Origin: Sphingomonas sp. PP-CE-3A-406
GTDB lineage: Bacteria; Pseudomonadota; Alphaproteobacteria; Sphingomonadales; Sphingomonadaceae
Length of the DNA: 64,000 nucleotides
Assembly (NCBI RefSeq): GCF_003688625.1
Contig: NZ_RCWY01000002.1
Coordinates: 620,001 to 684,000, forward strand
Direction of reading: 5' to 3'
Under the pieces are notes generated by a model. The model saw only the letters and a list, made by a program, of their open reading frames with translations. It was not told the DNA's origin and made no database searches. Of the stretch, positions 26,071 through 35,893 are shown in pieces (positions within the stretch are counted from its first letter, which is position 1; every line of letters starts with the position of its first letter). The translations under genes and the position numbers were made by a program.

Positions 26071-26115
26071 CAGGTGAAGAGGCTGCGGGGCTTGCTCCGC
26101 GGCGGCAATCACCTG
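26071..26115 (+). promoter_or_regulatory. Hairpin leader upstream of rimP
   Basis: A 45-base stem-loop candidate: outer arms CAGGTGA/TCACCTG and an inner stem TGCGGGG-CTTG-CTCCGCG. It ends 26 bp before the rimP ATG and is followed by CCCTGTTTGG rather than a U-tract, so it is more likely a structured leader than a terminator. Structured leaders are known upstream of rimP-nusA operons in other proteobacteria. Confidence 0.45.
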
Positions 26116-26140
26116 TGCTTTGGCCCTGTTTGGAATTTCG

Positions 26141-26736
26141 ATGGCGAATATCGCCCTGCTGACCGACCTGATCGAACCCGAGGCGACCGCGCTCGGCCTC
26201 AGCCTCGTGCGCGTGCGCATGCAGGGCGGCAAGTCCGATCCGACGTTGCAGGTGATGGCCGAGCGCCCCGACACCCGCCAGCTGGTGATCGAGGATTGCG
26301 CCGAGCTGTCGCGCCGCATCTCCGACAAGTTCGATGCGCTCGAGGCCGAGGGCAAGGACCCGGTCGGCGAGGACGCGTATCGTCTCGAGGTATCGAGCCC
26401 CGGTATCGATCGTCCGCTGACGCGATTGCAGGATTTCGCAGACTGGGAAGGCCAGGAGGCACGCATCCGCCTCGTCGAGCCGTTCGAGGACCGGAAACAG
26501 ATCTCGGGCAATCTGATGGGCGTCGAGGGGACGAAGATCACCGTCGACGTCAACAAGCACAAGCTCATGACGATCGACTTTTCGCAGGTCGCCGACGCCA
26601 AGCTCGTCATGACCGACCGACTCATCGCCGCGACCGCGCCGCTTTCAACCGAAGGCGCGGACGAGGTTTTCTATCAAGATACGCCCACCGATGAGCCCGA
26701 TGCTCACGAGGCCGACACCGAAGAAGGACAGCATTG

Positions 26737-26737
<1 letters not shown>
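26141..26737 (+). CDS. rimP: Ribosome maturation factor RimP
   Basis: A 198-residue factor needed for 30S subunit maturation. The N-domain has LIEPEATALGLSLVRVRM, the family core ELSRRISDKFDALE then YRLEVSSPGIDRPLT, and a C-terminal SH3-like domain with GNLMGVEGTKITVDV. The last 35 residues form an acidic tail (DEPDAHEADTEEG). It opens the conserved rimP-nusA-infB operon and overlaps nusA (TGATG). The start at 26141 is the family start, though the ribosome binding site is weak. Confidence 0.94.
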
Positions 26738-28535
<1,798 letters not shown>

Positions 28536-28536
<1 letters not shown>

Positions 28537-28772
28537 TGCCCTTCGTCAGCATCCGCATCTCGGGGTCCGCCACCAAGGACCAGAAGTCCGGCATCGTCGC
28601 CGACGTCACCCAGTCGCTCGTGCAGCGGCTGGGAAAGAACCCGGCTGCGGTGCAGATCGTGATCGAAGAGGTCTCGACCGAGAATTACGGCGCGGGCGGC
28701 CAGTTGCTGGTCGACCGCGACGCTCCGAGGACGCCAGCGCAGGAGGACGCACATGCGGAACCCTCCCGATGA
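28536..28772 (+). CDS. 4-oxalocrotonate tautomerase family protein
   Basis: A 78-residue enzyme of the tautomerase superfamily. Removal of Met leaves the catalytic Pro1 ([10 protein letters not shown]), and the body has [40 protein letters not shown], matching the single-domain 4-OT fold. The start overlaps the nusA stop (TGATG) and the end overlaps ylxR by 20 bp, so it is embedded in the nusA-infB operon. Its substrate is unknown. Such a gene is not part of the standard operon. Confidence 0.88.
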
Positions 28773-29625
28773 CACTGCGCCGCTAAACTCCCCTCCCGCT
28801 CGCGGGAGGGGTCGGGGGAGGGCAGTCACGGCTGCTGCCCCTGCGGATAGCCCCTCCCCTGCCCCCTCCCGCGAGCGGGAGGGGAATGATCCCGTTCGCA
28901 AGTGCATCCTCTCCGGGGAACGCGACGTCAGGCCGCATCTGGTGCGACTCGCGTTGTCCCCAGATGGGCAAATCCTTCCCGACGTGCGCGCCAAGGCTCC
29001 AGGCCGCGGCGCGTGGATCGGTGTCACGCGAGTCGAGCTCGAAGCCGCGATCAAGAAGGGCAAGCTCAAGGGCGCTCTGTCCCGCGCTTTCAAGACCGGC
29101 GAGTTCACCATCGATCCCGAGCTTCCCGCCAAGATCGAATCCGCGCTGGAGCGTAACGCGCTCGACCGGCTCGGGCTCGAATCGCGCTCGGGGACAGTGC
29201 TGATCGGCTCCGACCGGATCGAGCAGAACGCGCGGCAAGGGAAGCTGAAGGCGCTGTATCACGCGTCCGACGCGGCCGAGGACGGCAACCGCAAGCTCGA
29301 TCAGGCGTGGCGCATCGGCAACGATGTCGAGGGCTCGGGTTTGCGGGGGTTGGCACTCCCTGTGTCACGCACCATATTGGCGTTGGCGCTGGGGCGGGAA
29401 AATGTGGTACACATTGGCCTGACCGACCGCGCTGCAGCAAAGCGGGTGAGCGAAGCGCTCGACCGTTGGCTGCATTTTATCGGCCCCGAACCTTCTTCCG
29501 TGTCTTGCGAAACGGCCTCGCAGGGCGCATCGGCGTCACCACAAAATGGGGCGCCACCGATACAACAGGCGTCCGGATCGACCGGAACACGCCCGGCCGT
29601 GGACATGACTGAGGAATTTGAGTGA
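28753..29625 (+). CDS. YlxR (DUF448) RNA-binding protein with L7Ae-like domain and repeat-derived N-terminus
   Basis: A 290-residue protein. After an N-terminal tract (residues 13-45) made from a family B palindromic repeat comes the YlxR domain with [20 protein letters not shown] and [13 protein letters not shown] second, L7Ae-like domain (about 120-225, [40 protein letters not shown]) follows, then a low-complexity end. The fused YlxR-L7Ae layout is usual in alphaproteobacteria. It probably binds RNA during ribosome or RNase P work. The true start could instead lie after the repeat, but the frame is open and overlaps the tautomerase stop. Confidence 0.85.
   Translation: MRNPPDDTAPLNSPPARGRGRGRAVTAAAPADSPSPAPSREREGNDPVRKCILSGERDVRPHLVRLALSPDGQILPDVRAKAPGRGAWIGVTRVELEAAIKKGKLKGALSRAFKTGEFTIDPELPAKIESALERNALDRLGLESRSGTVLIGSDRIEQNARQGKLKALYHASDAAEDGNRKLDQAWRIGNDVEGSGLRGLALPVSRTILALALGRENVVHIGLTDRAAAKRVSEALDRWLHFIGPEPSSVSCETASQGASASPQNGAPPIQQASGSTGTRPAVDMTEEFE
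28789..28886. repeat. Palindromic repeat, family B, copy 2, inside ylxR
   Basis: About 98 bp: CCCCTCCCGCTCGCGGGAGG at the left, CCCTCCCGCGAGCGGGAGGG at the right. It is translated as [12 protein letters not shown]...[11 protein letters not shown] near the N-terminus of the YlxR protein, in the same phase as the other in-gene copies. Confidence 0.85.
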
Positions 29626-32471
29626 GCGACACGGACAACGAGAAGCCGAAACTTGGCATGCGCGCACCTTTGGGTGTGAAGCGCACGGTCGAGACCGGCC
29701 AGGTGAAGCAGAGCTTCAGCCACGGCCGATCGAATACGGTGATCGTGGAAACCAAGCGCGCGCGCGTCCTGCGCCGTCCGGGCGAGCCCGACGTGCAGGT
29801 CGCGGATGCCGCACCGGTTGCCGCGCCCGCCCCGGCGGCTGCTCCCGCAGCCCCGGCACCGCAGGCGCGCGCACCGCAGCCTGCGCCGGCCCCCGTGCGT
29901 CAGCAGCAGAGCAATCTGTCGCCGCAGGAGCGCCAGGCCAAGCTGCTCCGCGAAGCCGAAGAGCAGCGCATGAACACGCTGGAAGAAGGGCGTCGTCGCC
30001 AGGAAGCCGAGCGCGCCAAGGCGATCGAAGACGAGCGTAATCGCGTCGCCGATCGTGCGCGTGCCGAGGCTGAAGCCAAGGCGCCGAAGCCCGTCGAGGC
30101 TCCTGCGCCCGCACCGGCCCCTGTGGTCGAAGCGGCTCCCGCTCCGGTCGCGGCTCCGACGCCAGCGCCTGCGCCGGTCGAAGCCCCCGTTGCTGCGGCG
30201 CCTGCCCCGGCACCGGTTGCCGCGGCTCCTGCGCCTGCACCGAAGCCTGCGCCGGTAGTGGCTGCTCCTGCGCCGGCCCCCAAGCCTGCGCCAGCTCCTG
30301 TCGCACCGCCGGCACCGCCGCCCGTCATCGAACTGACCCGCGATCCGGCGTTCCCGGCACCACGCCGGTTCTCGCCGGTGGCGCGTCCCGAGCGTCCGCC
30401 GCCGCCGCCGAAGCCTGTCGCAGCACCCGCTACCGCAGCACCGACCACGGCTGCGAATGCCGGCACGACCGCGGCTCGCCCCGGTGCGACCGGTGTCAAT
30501 GCTCCGGCTGGTGGCGTTCGTCGCGACGCAGTGCCGGCACGTCCGCAGCAGCGTGACCGCAAGGGTGACGATCGTCGCACCTCGGGCAAGCTCACCGTCA
30601 ACCGCGCCCTCGGCGATGGTGATGGTGCACGCGCTCGCTCGCTCGCCGCGCTGAAGCGTGCGCGTGAGAAGGAGCGTCGTGGCACCGGTGGTCCGCGCGA
30701 GGCGCAGGCCAAGCAGATCCGCGACGTCGTCGTCCCCGAGGCGATCACGGTGCAGGAACTCGCCAACCGCATGGCCGAGAAGGGTGCCGACCTCGTCAAG
30801 GCGCTGTTCAAGATGGGCATGCCCGTCACGATGACGCAGACGATCGACCAGGATACCGCCGAGCTGCTCGTCACCGAGTTCGGCCACAACCTGACGCGCG
30901 TCAGCGATGTCGACCAGGATCTGGCCAACGACACGATCGACGATGCCGAGGAGACGTTGAAGCCACGTGCCCCGGTCGTCACGATCATGGGTCACGTCGA
31001 TCACGGCAAGACGTCGCTGCTCGATGCCCTGCGCGGCACCGACGTGGTGCGCGGCGAAGCGGGTGGCATCACCCAGCATATCGGCGCCTACCAGGTCACG
31101 CTGAAGGACAAGTCGAAGATCACCTTCCTCGACACCCCGGGCCATGAGGCGTTCACGCAGATGCGTGCGCGTGGCGCGGACGTCACCGACATCGTCATCC
31201 TGGTGGTGGCGGCCGACGACGGCCTGATGCCGCAGACGGTGGAGGCGATCGCCCACACCAAGGCGGCGGGCGTGCCGATGATCGTCGCGATCAACAAGAT
31301 CGACAAGGAAGGCGCCAATGCCCAGAAGGTGCGCGAGCGCCTGCTGAGCGAGGAGATCGTGGTCGAGGACATGGGCGGCGACGTCCAGGACGTCGAAGTC
31401 TCAGCGACCAAGAAGATCGGTCTCGATGCGTTGATCGAGAAGATCCAGCTCCAGGCCGAACTGCTCGAACTGCGCGCCAATCCGGATCGCGCCGCCGAGG
31501 GTACGGTGATCGAGGCCAAGCTCGACAAGGGTCGCGGGCCCGTCGCGACGATCCTCGTCAACCGCGGTACGCTGCGGGTCGGCGACATCTTCGTGGTCGG
31601 CGGCGAGAGCGGCAAGGTCCGTGCGCTGGTCGACGACAAGGGCAAGCAGATCAAGGAAGCGGGTCCGGCGATGCCGGTCGAGGTCCTCGGTCTGTCGGGT
31701 GTTCCGCAGGCGGGCGACCCGTTCCAGGTCGTCGAGAACGAGGCACGCGCCCGCGAAGTCGCGGAATATCGTCGCAGCGTGAAGACCGACAAGCGGACCG
31801 CCTCGGTTCCTGCCAGCCTTGAGAGCATGTTCTCGGCGCTGAAGGAAAAGCAGGCGATCGAATATCCGCTGGTCGTGAAGGCGGATACGCAGGGCACGGT
31901 CGAAGCGATCGTCGGGGCGATCAACAAGATCTCCACCGACCTGATCAAGGCGCGCGTGCTGAGCTCGGGCGTCGGTGGCATCACCGAATCGGACGTCACC
32001 TTGGCGGCCGCATCGGGGGCGCCGATCATCGGCTTCAACGTCCGCCCGAACGCGAAGGCACGCGAGATCGCCGAGCGCCAGAAGGTCGCGTTCAAATATT
32101 ACGACGTGATCTACGACCTGATCGACGAGATCCGGGCGGGGATGGCAGGCGAGCTTGGGCCGGAAGCGTTCGAGACGGTCGTCGGTCGTGCCGACATCCG
32201 CGAGGTCTTCTCGGCGGGCAAGCACGGCAAGGCGGCAGGTCTGCTCGTCACCGAGGGCAATATCCGCAAGGCGCTCAAGGCCCGTATCACGCGCAACGAC
32301 GTCATCATCTACCAGGGCGAAATCGCATCGCTGCGTCGCTTCAAGGATGATGTCGCCGAGGTCCGTGCGGGGCTCGAGTGCGGCGTGACGTTCACGTCGA
32401 ACTTCGTCGACATCAAGGCCGGCGACGTCCTCGAGACGTTCGAAGTCGAGATGCGCGAACGCACGCTTTGA
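29622..32471 (+). CDS. infB: Translation initiation factor IF-2
   Basis: A 949-residue GTPase that brings initiator tRNA to the 30S subunit. The GTG start overlaps the ylxR stop. Residues 1-60 hold the typical alphaproteobacterial start (KPKLGMRAPLGVKRTVETGQ). A very long Ala/Pro-rich linker follows (about 65-300, many PAPAPV units). The IF2_N region has VPEAITVQELANRMAEKG. The G domain has GHVDHGKT (near residue 457), DTPGHEAFTQM and NKIDK, then domains II-IV with VEAIVGAINKISTD and AGLECGVTFTSN. All GTP-binding motifs are intact. Confidence 0.97.
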   Translation: MSDTDNEKPKLGMRAPLGVKRTVETGQVKQSFSHGRSNTVIVETKRARVLRRPGEPDVQVADAAPVAAPAPAAAPAAPAPQARAPQPAPAPVRQQQSNLSPQERQAKLLREAEEQRMNTLEEGRRRQEAERAKAIEDERNRVADRARAEAEAKAPKPVEAPAPAPAPVVEAAPAPVAAPTPAPAPVEAPVAAAPAPAPVAAAPAPAPKPAPVVAAPAPAPKPAPAPVAPPAPPPVIELTRDPAFPAPRRFSPVARPERPPPPPKPVAAPATAAPTTAANAGTTAARPGATGVNAPAGGVRRDAVPARPQQRDRKGDDRRTSGKLTVNRALGDGDGARARSLAALKRAREKERRGTGGPREAQAKQIRDVVVPEAITVQELANRMAEKGADLVKALFKMGMPVTMTQTIDQDTAELLVTEFGHNLTRVSDVDQDLANDTIDDAEETLKPRAPVVTIMGHVDHGKTSLLDALRGTDVVRGEAGGITQHIGAYQVTLKDKSKITFLDTPGHEAFTQMRARGADVTDIVILVVAADDGLMPQTVEAIAHTKAAGVPMIVAINKIDKEGANAQKVRERLLSEEIVVEDMGGDVQDVEVSATKKIGLDALIEKIQLQAELLELRANPDRAAEGTVIEAKLDKGRGPVATILVNRGTLRVGDIFVVGGESGKVRALVDDKGKQIKEAGPAMPVEVLGLSGVPQAGDPFQVVENEARAREVAEYRRSVKTDKRTASVPASLESMFSALKEKQAIEYPLVVKADTQGTVEAIVGAINKISTDLIKARVLSSGVGGITESDVTLAAASGAPIIGFNVRPNAKAREIAERQKVAFKYYDVIYDLIDEIRAGMAGELGPEAFETVVGRADIREVFSAGKHGKAAGLLVTEGNIRKALKARITRNDVIIYQGEIASLRRFKDDVAEVRAGLECGVTFTSNFVDIKAGDVLETFEVEMRERTL

Positions 32472-32477
32472 AGCCTA

Positions 32478-32580
32478 GAGCCCTCTCCCCTGCGGGGAGA
32501 GGGTTGGGTGAGGGGCCGTATCGCGCAATAGCGTTCGTGGCCGCCCCTCACCGCCACCCTCTCCCCGGAGGGGCGAGGGA
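32478..32580. repeat. Palindromic repeat, family B (CTCTCCCC variant), copy 3
   Basis: About 103 bp: CCCTCTCCCCTGCGGGGAGA...GGGTGAGGGGC left, GCCCCTCACCGCCACCCTCT...CCGGAGGGGCGAGGG right. It lies between infB and rbfA, and its right end (GAGGGAG) is close to the rbfA start and may serve as part of its ribosome binding site. Confidence 0.8.
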
Positions 32581-32589
32581 GTTAGAAGA

Positions 32590-32979
32590 ATGAAGACCGA
32601 TACCCCAGAAGCAAAAGCCGTCCGCTCATTGCGCGTCGGTGAACAGGCGCGCCATGCGCTGTCCGACATCCTCGCACGCGGCGACGTCCACGATCCGGTG
32701 CTCGAAAAGCACCTCGTGACGATCACCGAAGTCCGCATGTCCCCCGACCTCCGCCACGCCACCGTCTTCGTGAAGCCCCTGCTGGGCAAGGACGAGGAAA
32801 AGGTGCTGAAGGCGCTCCGCACCAACACCGCCTACCTCCAGCGCGAAGTCGCGAACCGGGTGCAGATGCGGTATGCGGCGAAGCTGAAGTTCCTCGCGGA
32901 CGAGAGCTTCGACGAGGGCACGCACATCGACACGCTGCTGCGTGACCCGCACATCGCGCGGGATCTGACCGAAGATTGA
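32590..32979 (+). CDS. rbfA: Ribosome-binding factor A
   Basis: A 129-residue KH-fold protein for 16S rRNA 5'-end maturation and cold adaptation. Typical segments are [37 protein letters not shown] and [19 protein letters not shown], ending HIDTLLRD. It continues the nusA-infB operon after a palindromic repeat. AGAAG lies just before the ATG. Confidence 0.96.
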   Translation: MKTDTPEAKAVRSLRVGEQARHALSDILARGDVHDPVLEKHLVTITEVRMSPDLRHATVFVKPLLGKDEEKVLKALRTNTAYLQREVANRVQMRYAAKLKFLADESFDEGTHIDTLLRDPHIARDLTED

Positions 32980-33010
32980 CGGTAAGCCGGGTAAGGCGCA
33001 GGCTTGGGCC

Positions 33011-33274
33011 ATGGGTAACGAAGTCACTATTTCATCGAAGGGTCAGGTCGTCATCCCCCAGGACGTGCGGGATGCGTTGAACCTGAAGGCTGGTGCAAAG
33101 CTGATACTGCGCCAAGTCGGACATCACATCGTACTCGAAGCACCCGAGCCCCCGCGCAAAACGATCAGCTACGAGGAGTTCCGACGGCGCGTTCCCCGTT
33201 ATGACGGTCCAACGATCGCGATTGAGGACATGACAATGGACATCGGCACGCTGTTTCGCGATTGGAAAGTCTGA
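33011..33274 (+). CDS. AbrB/MazE-type antitoxin
   Basis: An 87-residue protein whose N-terminus is a swapped-hairpin AbrB DNA-binding domain (VTISSKGQVVIPQDVRDALN, LKAGAKLILRQVGHHIVLE). The C-terminal half (SYEEFRRRVPRYDGPTIA) would wrap the partner toxin. It likely neutralises the PIN-domain protein encoded six bases downstream and represses the pair by binding their promoter. It stands between rbfA and truB, genes that are neighbours in most bacteria. Confidence 0.88.
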   Translation: MGNEVTISSKGQVVIPQDVRDALNLKAGAKLILRQVGHHIVLEAPEPPRKTISYEEFRRRVPRYDGPTIAIEDMTMDIGTLFRDWKV

Positions 33275-33279
33275 GCGAC

Positions 33280-33672
33280 GTGATCGCCGTCGACACGAAT
33301 ATCGTCGTCCGCCTGATCGTAGCTGATGACGCCGCACAGGTCGCGCTTGCCCTTGATTTGGCGAGCCGGGAGCTTTTATACGTCGGGATGACCGTTCTAC
33401 TTGAAACAGAATGGGTCCTGCGCTCTAAATATCATTTTGATCGCGTCACCCTTTGCTCAGCGCTGTTAGACTTTGGCGATTTGCCGTTCATCCGGTTCGA
33501 AGCCGACCAGGATATCCGCTGGGCTCTGGCCCGCTATGCGGAGGCGGGCGAACTGGCCGACTATATCCATATCGCAGCGGCGCGGGAGGTCGGACGGTTT
33601 GCCACGTTCGAACGCCGACTAAACCGCCGAGCCGGTGACGCCCCGCCTGCTCGCATCGAGACACTGATCTGA
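33280..33672 (+). CDS. PIN-domain ribonuclease toxin (VapC type)
   Basis: A 130-residue PIN-domain protein: IAVDTNIVVRLIVADD (first Asp), LLETEWVLRSKYHFD (Glu), AGELADYIHIAAAREVG (Asp) and FATFERRL where other VapC proteins often have FDR. PIN toxins cleave tRNA or rRNA and arrest growth. I use the GTG at 33280, with GGAAAG ten bases upstream; a TTG at 33262 would add six residues and overlap the antitoxin. It overlaps tdk by one base (TGATG), so a drop in toxin translation would also affect tdk. Confidence 0.85.
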   Translation: MIAVDTNIVVRLIVADDAAQVALALDLASRELLYVGMTVLLETEWVLRSKYHFDRVTLCSALLDFGDLPFIRFEADQDIRWALARYAEAGELADYIHIAAAREVGRFATFERRLNRRAGDAPPARIETLI

Positions 33673-34247
33673 TGGCCAAGCTGTATTTCTACTACGCGTC
33701 GATGAACGCGGGGAAGTCGACGAACCTGTTGCAGGCGGACTTCAACTACCGCGAGCGGGGGATGCGGACGATGCTGTTTACCGCGGGCGTAGACGATCGG
33801 TTCGCGGCGGGGACGATTACGTCGCGGATCGGGCTGGAGGCGCCGGCGATCGCGTTCGATGCGGGGACGGATATCGGGGCTTGCGTGGTTCGACAGCACG
33901 GCGCGGACGCGATCTCATGTGTGCTGGTGGACGAGGCGCAGTTTTTGACGTCTGCGCAGGTCGATCAGCTTGCGCATATCTGCGACGTGGTTGGGATTCC
34001 GGTGCTGGCGTATGGCTTGCGGACTGATTTCCAGGGGGCGCTGTTTCCGGGGTCGGCGCGGTTGCTCGCGCTGGCGGACTCGTTGGTGGAGATCAAGTCG
34101 GTTTGCGGGTGTGGGCGGAAAGCTACGATGAACCTGCGGGTCGATGGGAACGGGCGGGCGATTGCCGAGGGGCAGCAGACCGAAATTGGTGGGAACGATC
34201 GGTATGTCGCACTGTGTCGGCGGCATTTTACCGAAGCTTTGGGCTGA
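33672..34247 (+). CDS. tdk: Thymidine kinase
   Basis: A 191-residue type II thymidine kinase that salvages deoxythymidine. Walker A is YYASMNAGKSTNLLQ, the Mg-binding Asp is in CVLVDEAQFLT, the lasso/substrate region is GGNDRYVALCRRHF, and the zinc ligands are SVCGCGRK and LCRRH. All active-site motifs are present. The gene is attached to the toxin gene rather than to a nucleotide-salvage operon. thyA and folA, which make dTMP de novo, are 18 kb away. Confidence 0.95.
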   Translation: MAKLYFYYASMNAGKSTNLLQADFNYRERGMRTMLFTAGVDDRFAAGTITSRIGLEAPAIAFDAGTDIGACVVRQHGADAISCVLVDEAQFLTSAQVDQLAHICDVVGIPVLAYGLRTDFQGALFPGSARLLALADSLVEIKSVCGCGRKATMNLRVDGNGRAIAEGQQTEIGGNDRYVALCRRHFTEALG

Positions 34248-34260
34248 ACCTTACTCCCCT

Positions 34261-34331
34261 GCCCGTTCGTGCTGAGCGAAGTCGAAGCACCTTTGCCTCA
34301 TGCCCTTCGACTTCGCTCAGGACGAACGGGG
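34261..34331. repeat. Palindromic repeat, family F, single copy
   Basis: About 71 bp: CCCGTTCGTGCTGAGCGAAG on the left and CTTCGCTCAGGACGAACGGG on the right, a long stem with a loop near ACCTTTGCCTCATG. It lies between tdk and truB. This element type is familiar from many sphingomonad genomes, though only one copy is in this window. Confidence 0.8.
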
Positions 34332-34359
34332 GGGGGCCAGTATTCTAGGACTTACGCGC

Positions 34360-35382
34360 ATGCATGGCTGGATCATTCTCGACAAGCCGCTGGGGCTTGG
34401 CTCGACGCAGGGGGTGTCGGCGGTGAAGCGTGCCTTGCGCAGCGGCGGGTATGGGAAGTTCAAGGTGGGGCATGGGGGGACGCTCGATCCGCTCGCTACC
34501 GGGGTTTTGCCGATCGCCGTCGGGGAGGCGACGAAGCTGGCTGGGCGGATGCTCGATAGCGACAAGATTTATGATTTCACGGTGATGTTCGGGGTTCAGA
34601 CGGATACGCTGGATGCCGAGGGGGTGAGCATCGCTACGTCCGATGTGCGGCCGACTCTGGCGGCGGTGGAGGCGGTGCTTGCGCAGTTCACCGGGCCGAT
34701 TTCTCAGGTGCCGCCGGCGTATTCCGCGCTGAAGGTGGATGGGGAGCGGGCGTATGATCTGGCTCGTGCTGGACATGAGGTGGTGCTCGCGAGCCGGGAT
34801 GTGACGATCCATTCGTTATCCTCCCCGGTACGGGGAGGGGGACCAGCGCAGCTGGTGGAGGGGGGCTTCCGCGGGCGTTCCGCTGGTGGCGAGCCCCCCT
34901 CCACCACCGTCCAAGCGGACGGCGGTCCCCCTCCCCGTGCCGGGGAGGAATTGCAGTCCACCCTGCCCCACACTCTCCTTGAGGAGGTCACGCTTACCGC
35001 GCATGTCTCGAAGGGCACCTACATCCGCTCCCTCGCGCGCGACATCGCGATCGCGCTCGGCACCTTCGGCCACGTCACCATGCTGCGCCGTAACAAGGCC
35101 GGTCCGTTCGACCTCACATCCGCGATATCGCTGGACAAACTGGACGAACTCGCTAGAGGCAACGCGCTTGAAGATGTACTTCTGCCCTTGAGGGTGGCGC
35201 TGGACGACATCCCGGCTCTCTCCCTCACCCCCGACCAGGCAGGGGCGCTCCGACAGGGGCGTATCTTGGCCGGGATCGCCGCAGACGATGGCCAATACTT
35301 CGCCGAACTGGACGCTGTCCCGGTCGCGCTGGTTGAGGTCGAGGACGGAGACGTCCGGGTCGTTCGCGGTTTCAATCTGTGA
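34360..35382 (+). CDS. truB: tRNA pseudouridine-55 synthase with a repeat-derived insertion
   Basis: A 340-residue synthase that makes the universal T-loop pseudouridine. Catalytic motif is KVGHGGTLDPLATGVLPIA, with the nucleophilic Asp; YSALKVDGERAYDLAR and SKGTYIRSLARDIAIALG are also present. Between VTIHSL and EVTLTAHVSKG, about residues 154-197, a 44-codon stretch is not in the family and is made by a family B palindromic repeat read in frame. It falls in a surface loop before a core strand, so the enzyme could tolerate it. GAC...TTACGCGC upstream shows no strong ribosome binding site. Confidence 0.94.
   Translation: MHGWIILDKPLGLGSTQGVSAVKRALRSGGYGKFKVGHGGTLDPLATGVLPIAVGEATKLAGRMLDSDKIYDFTVMFGVQTDTLDAEGVSIATSDVRPTLAAVEAVLAQFTGPISQVPPAYSALKVDGERAYDLARAGHEVVLASRDVTIHSLSSPVRGGGPAQLVEGGFRGRSAGGEPPSTTVQADGGPPPRAGEELQSTLPHTLLEEVTLTAHVSKGTYIRSLARDIAIALGTFGHVTMLRRNKAGPFDLTSAISLDKLDELARGNALEDVLLPLRVALDDIPALSLTPDQAGALRQGRILAGIAADDGQYFAELDAVPVALVEVEDGDVRVVRGFNL
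34819..34950. repeat. Palindromic repeat, family B, copy 4, inside truB
   Basis: 132 bp, exactly 44 codons: TCCTCCCCGGTACGGGGAGG left and CCTCCCCGTGCCGGGGAGGA right, with an inner dyad GGTGGAGGGGGGCT/AGCCCCCCTCCACC. Translated as SSPVRGGGPAQLVEGG and so on. Confidence 0.9.
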
Positions 35383-35400
35383 TGTCGAGGACATGAATTC

Positions 35401-35670
35401 ATGACGATTACCGCTGAACGCAAGACCGAGCTCGTCAAGGAGCATTCGCGCGCCGAGGGTGACACCGGTTCGCCGGAAGTCCAGGTCGCGATCCTGACCG
35501 AGCGCATCAAGAACCTGACCGAGCATTTCAAGGGTCACAAGAAGGACAACCACTCGCGTCGTGGTCTTCTCATGATGGTCAACAAGCGCCGGACGCTGCT
35601 GGATTATCTCCGTCACAAGGACGGCCAGCGCTATCTGGATCTGATCGCGAAGCTCGGTCTCCGCAAGTAA
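35401..35670 (+). CDS. rpsO: 30S ribosomal protein S15
   Basis: An 89-residue four-helix ribosomal protein that binds 16S rRNA early in 30S assembly. It matches the family from [20 protein letters not shown] through [39 protein letters not shown] and [12 protein letters not shown]. It follows truB by 18 bp and precedes pnp, as in most bacteria. GAGGACATGAATTC before the ATG supplies a ribosome binding site. Confidence 0.98.
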   Translation: MTITAERKTELVKEHSRAEGDTGSPEVQVAILTERIKNLTEHFKGHKKDNHSRRGLLMMVNKRRTLLDYLRHKDGQRYLDLIAKLGLRK

Positions 35671-35675
35671 CTTAG

Positions 35676-35700
35676 ACGGCTCCCCTCGGGGGGCCGTTTT
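35676..35700 (+). terminator. Rho-independent terminator after rpsO
   Basis: A 10-bp stem, ACGGCTCCCC/GGGGGGCCGT with loop TC, followed by TTTT. It lies 6 bp after the rpsO stop and would limit read-through to pnp, as the rpsO terminator does in E. coli. Confidence 0.8.
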
Positions 35701-35712
35701 CGTATATAGGGT

Positions 35713-35770
35713 TGTTCTCCCGCGAAGGCGGGAGTCCAGACTGGGCCCCCGCCTTCGCGGGGGAACAAGG
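35713..35770. repeat. Palindromic repeat, family D, copy 3
   Basis: 58 bp: GTTCTCCCGCGAAGGCGGGA...GTCCAGACTGGG and CCCCCGCCTTCGCGGGGGAA...CAAGGA. Between rpsO and pnp. Confidence 0.85.
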
Positions 35771-35857
35771 AACTGGAGCGGCGGCAATTCGGCCACCCCT
35801 CCTGGGATGACAATTCATCCCACACCGCCGCGGGCCGGCTAAGCCCGCACATAGGCC

Positions 35858-35878
35858 CCAAACGCATCTGGCGTTTGG
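35858..35878 (+). promoter_or_regulatory. Hairpin just upstream of the pnp ribosome binding site
   Basis: A perfect 8-bp stem CCAAACGC-ATCTG-GCGTTTGG ends 15 bases before the pnp ATG and directly next to GTGAAGGA. pnp leaders in enterobacteria are cut by RNase III and control pnp translation; a comparable role here is inference from position. Confidence 0.4.
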
Positions 35879-35893
35879 AGTGAAGGAAAAAGA

